In this document: positions 17,287-26,311 of the stretch, one piece after another | Layout of the letters: every line of letters starts with the position of its first letter | Numbering within the stretch: position 1 is the first letter of the stretch | DNA from: Pigmentiphaga sp. H8 | GTDB taxonomy: Bacteria; Pseudomonadota; Gammaproteobacteria; Burkholderiales; Burkholderiaceae_B | Assembly (NCBI RefSeq): GCF_003854895.1 | Contig: NZ_CP033966.1 | Span: 4,154,001-4,218,000, forward strand | Direction: 5' to 3' | DNA: 64,000 nucleotides | Notes under the pieces: generated by a model | What the model was told of the DNA's origin: nothing | Databases searched by the model: none | Seen by the model: only the letters and a program-made list of their open reading frames with translations | Program-made: the position numbers and the translations under genes

Positions 17287-19650
17287 TTACTGGCCTTCCA
17301 GGAAGCTCTTGAGCTTGTCGGCCCGGCTCGGATGGCGCAGCTTGCGCAGCGCCTTGGCTTCTATCTGGCGGATGCGCTCGCGCGTCACGTCGAACTGCTT
17401 GCCCACCTCTTCGAGCGTCTGGTCGGTGCTCATCTCGATACCGAAACGCATGCGCAGGACCTTGGCCTCGCGCGGCGTCAGCGAATCCAGCACTTCCTTG
17501 ACGACGTTGCGCATCGAACCGTGCAGCGCCGCATCCGAGGGCGCCAGCGTGGCGGTGTCCTCGATGAAATCGCCCAGGTGCGAATCGTCGTCGTCGCCGA
17601 TGGGGGTCTCCATCGAGATCGGTTCCTTGGCGATCTTCAGGATCTTGCGGATCTTGTCTTCCGGCATGTCCATCTTCTGCGCCAGGGTGGCGGGATCCGG
17701 CTCGGCGCCGGTTTCCTGCAGGATCTGGCGGCTGATCCGGTTCATCTTGTTGATCGTTTCGATCATGTGCACCGGGATACGGATGGTGCGCGCCTGATCG
17801 GCGATCGAACGGGTGATGGCCTGCCGGATCCACCACGTGGCGTAGGTCGAGAACTTGTAGCCGCGCCGGTATTCGAACTTGTCCACCGCCTTCATCAGGC
17901 CGATGTTGCCTTCCTGGATCAGGTCCAGGAACTGCAGGCCGCGGTTCGTGTACTTCTTGGCGATCGAGATCACCAGGCGCAGGTTGGCCTCGGTCATCTC
18001 GCGCTTGGCCTTGCGGGCCTTGGCCTCGCCGGTGGCCATCTGCTTGTTGACGTCCTTCAGGTCCTTCAGCGGCAGCACCACGCGGGCCTGCAGGTCGATC
18101 AGCTTCTGCTGGAGCTCCTGGATGGCCGGGATCTGGCGCGACAGCGTCTCGGAATACCCGTGGCCGGCGTTGACTTCCCCAAGCACCCATTCCAGGTTGG
18201 TTTCATGCCCCGGGAAGGCCTTGATGAAGTGCGTGCGCGGCATGCCGGCACGGTCCACACAGATCTGCATGATCGCGCGTTCAAGCTTGCGGACTTCCTC
18301 GACCTGCGCGCGCAGCGTGTCGGCCAGGCGCTCGACCATCTTCGCGGTGAAGCGGATGCCCATCATTTCTTCCAGGATGGTTTCCTGGGCCGAGATGTAG
18401 GATTCCGACTTGTAGCCTTCGCGCTCGTAGGCCTGGCGCATCTTGTCGAACCAGCGCTTGACGCTGTCGAACTTCTCCAGCGACTTCACGCGCAGTTCTT
18501 CGACCTGCTTGCTGCTCATGCCGCCGGCGGGGGCGTCGTCGCCTTCTTCGTCATCGTCGTCGGACGACGAGGTGACGCCCGATCCGGCGTATTCCTCGCC
18601 GTCGTTGGGGTCGATCAGGCCGTCGACGATCTCGTCGATCTGGATCTCGGACGCGCGGACGCGGTCGGCGTTCTCCAGGATCTCGTTGATCGTGGTCGGG
18701 CACGCTGAGATCGCCATCACCATGTGCTTGAGGCCGTCCTCGATGCGCTTGGCGATCTCGATTTCCCCTTCGCGGGTCAGCAGCTCGACCGAACCCATCT
18801 CGCGCATGTACATGCGCACGGGGTCGGTGGTGCGGCCGAAGTCGGAATCGACCGTGGACAGGGCGGCTTCCGCCTCTTCCTCGGCATCGTCGTCGGACGA
18901 AGCGACCGGGGCGTTCTCGTTCAGCAGCAGGGTTTCGGCATCGGGCGCCTGGTCGTAGACCGAGATGCCCATGTCGTTGAAGGTGCTGATGATGCCGTCG
19001 ATGGCCTCGGCGTCGACCAGGTCATCGGGCAGATGGTCGTTGATCTCGCCATAGGTCAGATAGCCGCGGTCCTTGCCGAGCTTGATCAGCAGCTTCAGGC
19101 GGTTGCGACGCGCTTCGTATTCCTCGGGCGTCACCGGTCCGCGGGCGATCAGGTCCTTGGGATCGGCCTTGCCGCGCTTGCCCCGGCCCTTGGGGATCTT
19201 GATCTCGGGGATCGGCTCGGCATCACCGTCGTTATCGCCCACGTCGTCGAAATCGCCACCGGAAGACTCGCCCTGCTTGGCGTCCTTGGGCGGACGGCCC
19301 GGCCGACGGCCCGCCGGCTTGGCCAGCAGCTCGGCCAGCTTCTTCTCGGCGTTCTTCTTGTCGGCGGCGGTCGCGGTCTTGGCCGCCGTCTTGGTGGCCT
19401 TCTTGGCCGCCTTGGCGGCGGGCTTGGCCTTCTCGGCGGGCTCGGCCGTCACGGCGTCGAAATCGGCATCGGCCGCCTGGGCGGCGGCCTGCGGGTCCAA
19501 CAGCTTGGTGCGGGCCCTGCCAGCCGACTTGACCGTCACCCTGACGCCACTGGAGGCCGCCGTCTTGGACGCAGCCTTCTCCTTGGCCTGGTCTTGCCCT
19601 TCGGCTTTGGATTTGTTCACAGTCAGCGTCTTGCCTGTCGTTTTCGCCAT
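17287..19650 (-). CDS. rpoD: primary sigma factor RpoD (sigma-70)
   Basis: Housekeeping sigma factor that directs RNA polymerase to most promoters. At 787 residues it is longer than the E. coli protein, as in other Burkholderiales; the first 120 residues are a lysine/alanine-rich, probably unstructured tail. Regions 1.1, 1.2, the non-conserved insert and 2-4 follow: region 2 is recognised by TYATWWIRQAITRSIADQAR, region 3 by IPVHMIETINKMNRISRQIL and region 4.2 by EEVGKQFDVTRERIRQIEAK. Downstream of dnaG in the conserved macromolecular-synthesis operon, ending in a strong terminator. Confidence 0.98.
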   Translation of the reverse strand: MAKTTGKTLTVNKSKAEGQDQAKEKAASKTAASSGVRVTVKSAGRARTKLLDPQAAAQAADADFDAVTAEPAEKAKPAAKAAKKATKTAAKTATAADKKNAEKKLAELLAKPAGRRPGRPPKDAKQGESSGGDFDDVGDNDGDAEPIPEIKIPKGRGKRGKADPKDLIARGPVTPEEYEARRNRLKLLIKLGKDRGYLTYGEINDHLPDDLVDAEAIDGIISTFNDMGISVYDQAPDAETLLLNENAPVASSDDDAEEEAEAALSTVDSDFGRTTDPVRMYMREMGSVELLTREGEIEIAKRIEDGLKHMVMAISACPTTINEILENADRVRASEIQIDEIVDGLIDPNDGEEYAGSGVTSSSDDDDEEGDDAPAGGMSSKQVEELRVKSLEKFDSVKRWFDKMRQAYEREGYKSESYISAQETILEEMMGIRFTAKMVERLADTLRAQVEEVRKLERAIMQICVDRAGMPRTHFIKAFPGHETNLEWVLGEVNAGHGYSETLSRQIPAIQELQQKLIDLQARVVLPLKDLKDVNKQMATGEAKARKAKREMTEANLRLVISIAKKYTNRGLQFLDLIQEGNIGLMKAVDKFEYRRGYKFSTYATWWIRQAITRSIADQARTIRIPVHMIETINKMNRISRQILQETGAEPDPATLAQKMDMPEDKIRKILKIAKEPISMETPIGDDDDSHLGDFIEDTATLAPSDAALHGSMRNVVKEVLDSLTPREAKVLRMRFGIEMSTDQTLEEVGKQFDVTRERIRQIEAKALRKLRHPSRADKLKSFLEGQ

Positions 19651-19802
19651 GGTCGGTCAACCACTCCTAATATTTCATCCGGTGGCTGGATTGCTCCAGC
19701 CCCCAACCCGCGGGTCGGCGCGTGTGCGCCGATCTCGGCTTCCCGCGCATCCGGTAACGGCCCCTGGCAAAGATCGCGCCAAGCAAAATCCATACCAGAA
19801 AA

Positions 19803-19820
19803 CGGGAAAAAATTCTCCCG
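19803..19820 (-). terminator. possible weak hairpin between dnaG and rpoD
   Basis: On the minus strand CGGGA-loop-TCCCG followed by TTTT lies 22 bases after the dnaG stop. The stem is only five base pairs with an eight-base loop, so at most partial termination is expected. The 191-base dnaG-rpoD gap otherwise holds no gene and may contain an additional rpoD promoter that I cannot place with confidence. Confidence 0.3.
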
Positions 19821-19841
19821 ATCTAACCTACGGTAAACCCT

Positions 19842-21857
19842 CTATTCTACCACTCTCGGCTTCTTCAACTCTAGGATTCTTTCAGTCAGGGCGAGGTAGC
19901 GCGCCTTGTCCTGGGCGTCTTGCAGACCCGCGGCGGCCAGTTGCTGCTGTTCAGCAATGGCGGCATGCAGGGCCACCATGCGCAGCGCATCATGCAACTC
20001 GGCGTCGGGATCCGGCAACTCTTCTTCATAGATGGTGGCCGTCGACGCCATCACAAGAGTCTGCGACAACGCGCTGCCCTCGGCAGCCTGCAACAGCGCG
20101 CCCGCGTGCTGGGCGCCCGTTTCGCGCACCAGCGCCAGCAGCGCCTTGACCGATTCGTATCCCTGGTTGGCCTCCAGCAAATGTTCGGCATCTTCGCCCA
20201 GGTGCCGGACCAGGCCGGGATGCGTCAGCAGCAGCTGAAGCAATCGCCCCGCTATCGGAGTCACCCTGGCCCGCGGGCCCGTGTAGCCCTGCGGCCGCTC
20301 GTCGCCGTAGCGACCGTCGCGGTCCCGGAAACGCCCGCTCTTGAAGCGCCCCGGCCGGAACCCGCCGCCCACGGCCGGCCCGGCGGGCCGCTCGTGAAAA
20401 TCCGGGGCAGGTTCGTAGAAATGGTCGTCAGGCGGTTCGTGATCGGGCACCCAGTCCGGGGCTTCGGCACTGCCCTGCACGCCATTATTAGACTCTGAGC
20501 GCCCCGGCGCCGGGGAAGTTCCCCGCATTTGCGCCGGCGTCTGCACCAGCGGCCCGCTGGGCACGTCCTGCAACGGAACCAACTGGCCCAGTTCTTCCGT
20601 GGTCAGGCGGGTCAGTTGCGCCAATTCCCGCTGCACCTGCATGCGCAGCGCGCCGGCCGGCATGGCCTGCAGCAGCGGCTTGGCATCGTGCACGCAGCGC
20701 GCCCTGCCCTCGGCCTCGTCCATCTGATGCCGCTCGGCCAGTTCGCCCAGCATGAACTGGGACAGGGGCATCGCTTCGCGCAGGGCCTTGCGGAAGCGCT
20801 CCGCGCCGAATTCGCGCACGTACGAGTCAGGATCGTGCTCGTCCGGCAGGAAAAGAAAGCGGATGGAGATGTCGTCGCGCAACAACGGCAGGCAAGCCTC
20901 CAGCGCGCGCCAGGCCGCCTTGCGGCCGGCCTTGTCGCCGTCGAAGCTGAAAATCACGCTATCGCTGGCACGCAGCAGCTTCTGCACGTGCACGGGCGTG
21001 GTGGCCGTGCCCAGCGTGGCCACGCCGCACTCGATACCGAGCTGCGCCAGCGCGACGACGTCCATGTAGCCCTCGACCACCACCACCATGCCCTCCTTGC
21101 GGATGGCCTGGCGCGCCTCCCAGAGCCCATACAGCTCGGATCCCTTCGAGAAGATGGGGGTTTCAGGTGAATTGAGGTATTTGGGCTCGCCTTTGCCGAT
21201 GATGCGGCCACCGAAACCGATCAGATGGCCCCGGGCATTCCGGATGGGAAACGTGACGCGCTCGCGGAACCGGTCGTAACGTCGGCCATCTTCGCTCAGG
21301 ATGACCAGTCCGGCCTCGACCAGCAACGGATCGTCGTAGCCGGGCAGGACCGCGGACAAGCCCTGGCGCTCGCCGCCGGCCCAGCCCAGTCCGAAACGGG
21401 CAGCGATCTCGCCGGAGACGCCGCGTCCTTTCAGGTAGGCCACGGCGGCACCCGCCCCGCGCAACTGCTGCCGGTACCAGGTATTGGCGGTTTCCAGCAC
21501 CTGGCTATGGCGCGACACCATGGCTTCGCGCTGCTGGCGAGCGGCCCGCTGGCGGGGGCTGCGTTCCTCCTCGGGAACCGACATGCCCACCATTCCGGCC
21601 AGCGACCGCACCGCTTCGGGAAAGCCGGCGCCGGTGTGTTCCATCAGGAAGCGGATGGCCGTGCCATGAGCGCCGCAACCGAAGCAGTGATAGAACTGCT
21701 TCGTGGGACTGACCGTGAAGGACGGCGATTTTTCGCCGTGGAAGGGGCACAATCCCAGCAGATTGGCGCCCGCCTTGCGCAACTGCACGTGCTGGCCCAC
21801 GACATCGACGATGTCGACCCGGGCCAGCAGATCCTGGATGAATGATTCTGGGATCAT
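19842..21857 (-). CDS. dnaG: DNA primase DnaG
   Basis: Synthesises RNA primers at the replication fork. Residues of the 671-residue protein show the N-terminal zinc finger CPFHGEKSPSFT with the partner HCFGCGAHG (residues 39-66), the catalytic core with EGYMDVVALAQLG (TOPRIM glutamate near 268), FSFDGDKAGRKA (TOPRIM DGD near 308), and a C-terminal helicase-binding domain from about 540. A proline/arginine-rich linker (about 430-530) precedes the C-terminal domain. The ATG at 21857 (MIPESFIQDLL) is the family start; the ATG at 21878 would add seven residues. Confidence 0.97.
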   Translation of the reverse strand: MIPESFIQDLLARVDIVDVVGQHVQLRKAGANLLGLCPFHGEKSPSFTVSPTKQFYHCFGCGAHGTAIRFLMEHTGAGFPEAVRSLAGMVGMSVPEEERSPRQRAARQQREAMVSRHSQVLETANTWYRQQLRGAGAAVAYLKGRGVSGEIAARFGLGWAGGERQGLSAVLPGYDDPLLVEAGLVILSEDGRRYDRFRERVTFPIRNARGHLIGFGGRIIGKGEPKYLNSPETPIFSKGSELYGLWEARQAIRKEGMVVVVEGYMDVVALAQLGIECGVATLGTATTPVHVQKLLRASDSVIFSFDGDKAGRKAAWRALEACLPLLRDDISIRFLFLPDEHDPDSYVREFGAERFRKALREAMPLSQFMLGELAERHQMDEAEGRARCVHDAKPLLQAMPAGALRMQVQRELAQLTRLTTEELGQLVPLQDVPSGPLVQTPAQMRGTSPAPGRSESNNGVQGSAEAPDWVPDHEPPDDHFYEPAPDFHERPAGPAVGGGFRPGRFKSGRFRDRDGRYGDERPQGYTGPRARVTPIAGRLLQLLLTHPGLVRHLGEDAEHLLEANQGYESVKALLALVRETGAQHAGALLQAAEGSALSQTLVMASTATIYEEELPDPDAELHDALRMVALHAAIAEQQQLAAAGLQDAQDKARYLALTERILELKKPRVVE

Positions 21858-21894
21858 GCGCGCAGCGCGAAAGGACAATGCATGGACCGCCGGC

Positions 21895-22356
21895 TCAACC
21901 CAGGCGGGCCTTGATCAGCTTGGACACTTCGGCCATGTCCGCGCGCCCGGCCAGCTTGGGCTTGACCAGCCCCATCACCTTGCCCATGGCCGCGCCACCG
22001 GTGACGCCCTGCGCCGAAACCTCGGCCACGGCGGCAGCGACCACCGCGTCGATCTCTTCCTGGGGAGCGGCCTGCGGCAGGAACTCCTGCAGGACCGCCA
22101 TTTCCGCGCGCTCCTGCTCGGCCGACTCGGTCCGGCCGGCCTGTTCAAACGAGGCGATCGACTCGCGGCGCTGCTTCACCTGCTTCTCGACGATGGCGAC
22201 GATGTCGGCATCCGCCAGCTCGCGGCGCTCGTCGACTTCCTTTTGTTTGACCGCGGCCGACAGCAGCCTCAACGTTCCGAGGCGCTCGGCCGCCTTGGCG
22301 CGCATCGCGCTCTTGATTTCATCGGACAGGCGGGCTTTGAGGGTATCTGCGCTCAT
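21895..22356 (-). CDS. GatB/YqeY-domain protein
   Basis: Protein of 153 residues belonging to the YqeY family, homologous to the tail domain of GatB, which contacts tRNA in the amidotransferase. The family segments LKARLSDEIKSAMRAK, LGTLRLLSAAVKQKEVD and the C-terminal GAAMGKVMGLVKPKLAGRAD are visible. The start at 22356 (MSADTLK) fits the family; a longer reading begins in the intergenic region. It lies between rpsU and dnaG, its standard place in betaproteobacteria. Biochemical role unproven. Confidence 0.92.
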   Translation of the reverse strand: MSADTLKARLSDEIKSAMRAKAAERLGTLRLLSAAVKQKEVDERRELADADIVAIVEKQVKQRRESIASFEQAGRTESAEQERAEMAVLQEFLPQAAPQEEIDAVVAAAVAEVSAQGVTGGAAMGKVMGLVKPKLAGRADMAEVSKLIKARLG

Positions 22357-22523
22357 GGAGGGATTCCGCGATAAGAGAGAAGCCGGGCGCCACGACAGGC
22401 GCGAGCCAGGACAGAGGATAACGGCAAAAACGCCAAAAGCCGCCCGGCTGGTGCCGTAGCGGCTCTGACAACAACTTTGCGAAACTACCGGAAAGCTTCG
22501 TCGCGCCAAGGGCGCGGCAGCAA

Positions 22524-22736
22524 TCAGTACAGGCGCTTGGGCAGCTGCTGGCTGCGGATGCGCTTGTAGTGGCGCTTGACGGCAGCGGCATGCTTGCGCT
22601 TGCGTTCGGCCGTGGGCTTTTCGTAAAACTCGCGCGAGCGCAGTTCGGTCAGCAAGCCAGTCTTTTCAATGGTGCGCTTGAAACGACGCAGGGCGACCTC
22701 AAACGGCTCATTTTCTTTAACGCGAATTGTCGGCAT
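22524..22736 (-). CDS. rpsU: 30S ribosomal protein S21
   Basis: Small-subunit protein needed for initiation on many mRNAs. The 70-residue sequence MPTIRVKENEPFEVALRRFK and the basic C-terminus rich in Arg/Lys (KRKHAAAVKRHYKR) are diagnostic and full length. First gene of the rpsU-yqeY-dnaG-rpoD unit, divergent from tsaD. Confidence 0.98.
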   Translation of the reverse strand: MPTIRVKENEPFEVALRRFKRTIEKTGLLTELRSREFYEKPTAERKRKHAAAVKRHYKRIRSQQLPKRLY

Positions 22737-22779
22737 GTAACGATTGCCTCGGGGTTGCTAGGGGTTGATCAAGCCTGCC

Positions 22780-22809
22780 AATATAGCAGATCCTTTTCCA
22801 TATTGCCAA
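22780..22809 (-). promoter_or_regulatory. sigma-70 promoter of rpsU operon
   Basis: On the minus strand TTGGCA (22804-22809), an 18-base spacer and TATATT (22780-22785), ending 43 bases before the rpsU start. It is the best sigma-70 match in the rpsU-tsaD gap and is oriented toward rpsU. Confidence 0.7.
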
Positions 22810-22883
22810 CCCTTCCGCAGCCCGGGTGCTACACTGCCGCTAGGGTTAACTCTGATCATAATCGCGTCCGCGCGCATTTTTCA

Positions 22884-23912
22884 ATGATTGTCCTCGGCTT
22901 CGAAAGCTCCTGCGACGAAACCGGCGTCGCCGTCGTCAGCGCCGAACGCGGCCTGATCTCCCACGCGCTGTATTCGCAGGTCGAGATGCACCAGGCCTAC
23001 GGCGGCGTGGTGCCGGAGCTGGCCTCCCGCGACCACGTGCGGCGGGTGCTGCCCCTGACGCAGCAGGCCCTGAACGATGCCGGCCTGACCCTGGACGACG
23101 TCGACGCGGTCGCCTACACCGCCGGGCCGGGCCTGGCCGGCGCGCTGCTGGTGGGCGCCAGCGTGGCGCAAGCCATCGCCTGGGCCCGCGACCTGCCCTC
23201 CATCGCCATCCATCACCTGGAAGGACACCTGCTGTCGCCGCTGCTGGCGACGCCCCGGCCCGAATTCCCTTTCGTCGCGCTGCTGGTCTCCGGCGGGCAC
23301 ACCCAGCTCATGCGGGTGGACGGCGTGGGACGCTACGAATTGCTGGGCGAGACCCTGGACGATGCTGCCGGCGAGGCTTTCGACAAGACCGCGAAGCTGC
23401 TGGGCCTGGGCTACCCCGGCGGACCGGCGCTGTCCCGGCTGGCCGAATCCGGCCGCGCCGACCGCTTCGACCTGCCCCGCCCCAAACTGCACAGCCCCGA
23501 TCTGGATTTCAGCTTCAGCGGCCTGAAGACCGCCGTGCTGACCCGCATGAAAACCCTGGACGCCGACGACGCGCAAGCCCGCGCCGACCTGGCCGCGGCC
23601 ACGCAGGATGCCATCGTTTCGGTACTGGTCGCCAAGGCCGCCAAGGCCCTCGAGGCCACCGGCCTGAAGCGCCTGGTCGTCGCCGGCGGCGTGGGCGCCA
23701 ACCGGCTGCTGCGCGAACGCCTGGCCACCCACCTCGCGCGCCTGCGCGCCCAGGTCTTCTTTCCGCCGCTGGAACTGTGCACCGACAACGGCGCCATGAT
23801 CGCCTTCGCCGGCGCCCTGCGCCTGCAAGCCGGCCTGGCCAACCCCACCGAGCGCCACATGAGCTTCACGGTCCAACCCCGGTGGCCATTGGAGCCCCCC
23901 CCTACGCGCTGA
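22884..23912 (+). CDS. tsaD: tRNA N6-adenosine threonylcarbamoyltransferase TsaD
   Basis: Transfers threonylcarbamoyl to A37 of ANN-decoding tRNAs, together with TsaB and TsaE. The 342-residue protein has MIVLGFESSCDETGVAVV at its start, the Fe-binding HHLEGHLLSPLL near residue 110, LVSGGHTQLM near 133 and VVAGGVGANRLLR near 270. The start at 22884 is fixed by the family N-terminus. The end is odd: the final residues P-P-P-T-R and the TGA stop are encoded by a palindromic repeat, so the natural C-terminus was replaced or extended when the repeat arrived. The partner gene tsaE is at 30209. Confidence 0.97.
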   Translation: MIVLGFESSCDETGVAVVSAERGLISHALYSQVEMHQAYGGVVPELASRDHVRRVLPLTQQALNDAGLTLDDVDAVAYTAGPGLAGALLVGASVAQAIAWARDLPSIAIHHLEGHLLSPLLATPRPEFPFVALLVSGGHTQLMRVDGVGRYELLGETLDDAAGEAFDKTAKLLGLGYPGGPALSRLAESGRADRFDLPRPKLHSPDLDFSFSGLKTAVLTRMKTLDADDAQARADLAAATQDAIVSVLVAKAAKALEATGLKRLVVAGGVGANRLLRERLATHLARLRAQVFFPPLELCTDNGAMIAFAGALRLQAGLANPTERHMSFTVQPRWPLEPPPTR

Positions 23913-24124
23913 CGCGCGCCCCCCAGGGGGCGATGCGGGTGGACCGGCGGAGCCGGATCCACCGCATCCTGGGTCTGCGTGGGGATATATCGATGCAGAG
24001 CACCGCGTACTTGCTTTGATCCTGGGCGCCGCGGATCCGGCTTTGCCGGTCCGCCAGCGCCGCCCCCTTGAGGGGGCGCCCGAAGGGCGTAGGGGGTGGG
24101 CTTCCCCTCAGCGCGTAGGGGGGG
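23895..24124. repeat. compound palindromic repeat between tsaD and plsY
   Basis: Full compound element. Module A (23895-23973) has TACGCGCTGACGCGC, a C6/G5 hairpin and a 16-bp stem with loop GGA; a 47-base linker contains GCAGAGCACCGCG and TTGCTTTGATCC; module B (24021-24124) has the stem GCGGATCCGGC/GCCGGTCCGC, a CCCCCTTGAGGGGG hairpin, GCCCGAAGGGC and a final GCGCGTAGGGG. Both outer edges read CCCCCTACGCGCTGA toward the centre and encode the stop codons of tsaD (plus) and plsY (minus). Confidence 0.9.
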
Positions 24125-24740
24125 ACCCCTTCCCTCCGAGCTTGCTTTCCTTGCCGGCCATCAGCTTGGAGATGTTCTGCCGATGGCGGTAGAGCAGCAT
24201 CAGCGCCATCAGGCCGATGGCGGTGCCGATCCGGGAATCGGCGGTCCAGGCCACGCCGTGGCCGAACACGTAGTAGATGGGCGCGAAGACGGCCGCGACG
24301 ATCGCCGCCAGCGACGAATAACGGAAGAACAGCGCCACGATCAGCCAGGTCGCCAGCGTGGCCACGCCCAGCCAGGGCTGCAGGCCCAGCAGCACGCCCA
24401 GCGCGGTCGCCACGCCCTTGCCGCCCTTGAACCGGAAGAACACCGGGTACAGGTGGCCCAGGAATACCGCCAGCGCCACCACCGCGATCGTGGTTTCGCC
24501 CAAGCCGAGCCGATACGCGTAGACCTGGGCCAGCCACACCGCCACCCAGCCCTTGAAGGCGTCGCCGATCAGCGTCAGGATCGCGGCGGCCTTGCTGCCC
24601 GAGCGCAGCACGTTGGTGGCGCCCGGATTGCCCGAGCCGTAGGAGCGCGGATCGTCGAGCCCCATCACCCGGCTCACGACCACGGCGAACGAAATGGAAC
24701 CGATCAGATAGGCGATGACGGCGGCGGCGACGGTGATCAT
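24108..24740 (-). CDS. plsY: acyl-phosphate:glycerol-3-phosphate acyltransferase PlsY
   Basis: Integral membrane enzyme that makes lysophosphatidic acid from acyl-phosphate. The 210-residue protein has several membrane helices and the PlsY motifs IGSISFAVVVSR near residue 10, SGNPGATNVLRSG near 37 and FFRFKGGKGVATALG near 100. The ATG at 24740 (MITVAAAVIAYLIGS) begins in the first helix. The last residues, S-P-P-T-R, and the stop are provided by the adjoining palindromic repeat, the same tail as in tsaD on the other side. Confidence 0.95.
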   Translation of the reverse strand: MITVAAAVIAYLIGSISFAVVVSRVMGLDDPRSYGSGNPGATNVLRSGSKAAAILTLIGDAFKGWVAVWLAQVYAYRLGLGETTIAVVALAVFLGHLYPVFFRFKGGKGVATALGVLLGLQPWLGVATLATWLIVALFFRYSSLAAIVAAVFAPIYYVFGHGVAWTADSRIGTAIGLMALMLLYRHRQNISKLMAGKESKLGGKGSPPTR

Positions 24741-24866
24741 GGATGGGGAACCCTTGGGCCTATGTGGCCACGTCACGGTGACGATGGCATGACAGGCGGC
24801 GATTCTACCGGTTGGGCAGGACACTGTCCCGCTGCAAGCGCACGAAATCCGCCGCGCACGCTTGCG

Positions 24867-25352
24867 TCATAGCGCCGCGGCGACGGGAACGGCCTTCAAC
24901 AGGCGGACCAGTTCGCCGGGGGCCATCCCCACGAGATACCCCCGGCGGCCGCCGTTGATGAGGATGCGCGGCAGGTCGAGCACGCTGCCTTCCACGTACA
25001 CCGGCATGGCCTTGCGGGTTCCGAAGGGCGAGGTGCCGCCCACCTGGTAGCCCGAATGCCGCTGCGCCACCTCGGGCTTGCAGGGCGCCACCTTCTTGAC
25101 GCCGATCTGCCGCGCCAGGTTCTTGGTCGACACTTCCTTGTCCCCATGCATCAGGATGATCAGCGGCCGGGCGGCCTCGTCTTCCATGACCAGGGTCTTG
25201 ACCACGGCGTGCTCGTCCTCGCCCAGTTGGCGCGCCGATTCCGACGTACCCCCGTGTTCGACGTAGTCGTAGGCATGTTCGGTGAAGGCGACGCCGTGCT
25301 TGCGCAGGAATTGCGTGGCGGGAGTTTCTGAAACGTGTCGGGCTTTGCTCAT
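24867..25352 (-). CDS. ybaK: Cys-tRNA(Pro) deacylase YbaK/EbsC
   Basis: Editing-domain protein of 161 residues that hydrolyses Cys-tRNA(Pro) mischarged by prolyl-tRNA synthetase. Family features: an N-terminal TQFLRKHGVAFTEHAYDY strand, VVKTLVMEDEAARPLIILM near residue 50, the catalytic-lysine strand in this region, and GTRKAMPVYVEGSVLD near 113. 14 bases after the xerD gene, same strand. Cytosolic. Confidence 0.92.
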   Translation of the reverse strand: MSKARHVSETPATQFLRKHGVAFTEHAYDYVEHGGTSESARQLGEDEHAVVKTLVMEDEAARPLIILMHGDKEVSTKNLARQIGVKKVAPCKPEVAQRHSGYQVGGTSPFGTRKAMPVYVEGSVLDLPRILINGGRRGYLVGMAPGELVRLLKAVPVAAAL

Positions 25353-25366
25353 GATGAAGGGCGGCC

Positions 25367-26311
25367 TCAGCCTCGCGGGTGATGCCGCGCGTGCAGCAGT
25401 TTAAGACGCTCGCGCGCGATATGCGTATAGATCTGCGTGGTGGAGATGTCGGCATGCCCCAGCAGCATCTGCACCACTCTCAGGTCGGCGCCATGATTGA
25501 GCAGGTGCGTGGCGAAGGCGTGCCGCAGCACATGCGGCGACAGGGCCGCGCGTATGCCGGCCCGCAGCGCGTATTTCTTGACGATCAGCCAGAAGCTCTG
25601 CCGCGTCATGGCGGTAGCGCGGGCGGTCACGAACAGCGCATCGCTGATCTTGCCGCCCAGCAGCGCGGGACGCGACGCCTCCAGATAGCGCGTGATCCAG
25701 TGCGCCGCCTCCGCGCCCAGCGGCACGAGCCGGTCCTTGCCGCCCTTGCCCATGACCACGCGCACCACGCCCTCGTTCAAGCCGACGTCCAGGGACTTCA
25801 GATCGACCAGCTCGGACACGCGCAGGCCCGTGGCGTACAGCGTTTCCAGCATGGCGCGGTCACGCAGCCCCAGGTCGGTGTCGAGGTCCGGCGCGCCCAG
25901 CAGGGCCTCGACCTGGGCCTCGGACAGCGTCTTGGGCAGGCGGGGCGGCTGCTTGGCGGCACGCAGCGTCAGGCAGGGATCGGCCTGCACGCGGTGCAGG
26001 CGCAGGGCCCATTGGAAATAGCGGCGCAGCGTCGCCAGCCGCCGGTTGGCCGTGGTGGCCTTGCTCTGGTGGTGGACCGCCGCGAACCACGCCTCGATGT
26101 CGTGCGCCTGGGCGCGATCCAGTGCCGAGGCGCGTTTTTCTTTCAGCCAGGCGTCGAAGGCCGACAAGTCCTGGCGATAGGCACGCAGGGTGTTGTCGGA
26201 CAATCCGTCCTCCAGCCACATGGCTTCGAGAAAGGCCGCGATGCCGGGATCGTCATCCGGGCGCGCCACCCCCTGCCTGGACCGGCCCCGGCCGTCCCGG
26301 GCCGCGTTCAT
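25367..26311 (-). CDS. xerD: site-specific tyrosine recombinase XerD
   Basis: Resolves chromosome dimers at dif with XerC. The 314-residue protein has an N-terminal core-binding domain (about 20-110, DNTLRAYRQDLSAFDAWL) and a catalytic domain with Arg in YATGLRVSELVDLKSLD near residue 165, Lys in GKGGKDRLVP, H-x-x-R in SPHVLRHAFATHLLNHGADL near 262, His in MLLGHADIS and the tyrosine nucleophile in TTQIYTH near 295. All catalytic residues are present. Its start overlaps the stop of the upstream TetR gene by four bases. Confidence 0.95.
   Translation of the reverse strand: MNAARDGRGRSRQGVARPDDDPGIAAFLEAMWLEDGLSDNTLRAYRQDLSAFDAWLKEKRASALDRAQAHDIEAWFAAVHHQSKATTANRRLATLRRYFQWALRLHRVQADPCLTLRAAKQPPRLPKTLSEAQVEALLGAPDLDTDLGLRDRAMLETLYATGLRVSELVDLKSLDVGLNEGVVRVVMGKGGKDRLVPLGAEAAHWITRYLEASRPALLGGKISDALFVTARATAMTRQSFWLIVKKYALRAGIRAALSPHVLRHAFATHLLNHGADLRVVQMLLGHADISTTQIYTHIARERLKLLHARHHPRG

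Noticed and set aside
23895..24124. The repeats as insertion sequences or CRISPR repeats
   Set aside because: There is no transposase gene, no target duplication seen, no regular spacing and no unique spacers; the units are 75-105 bases of nested palindromes.
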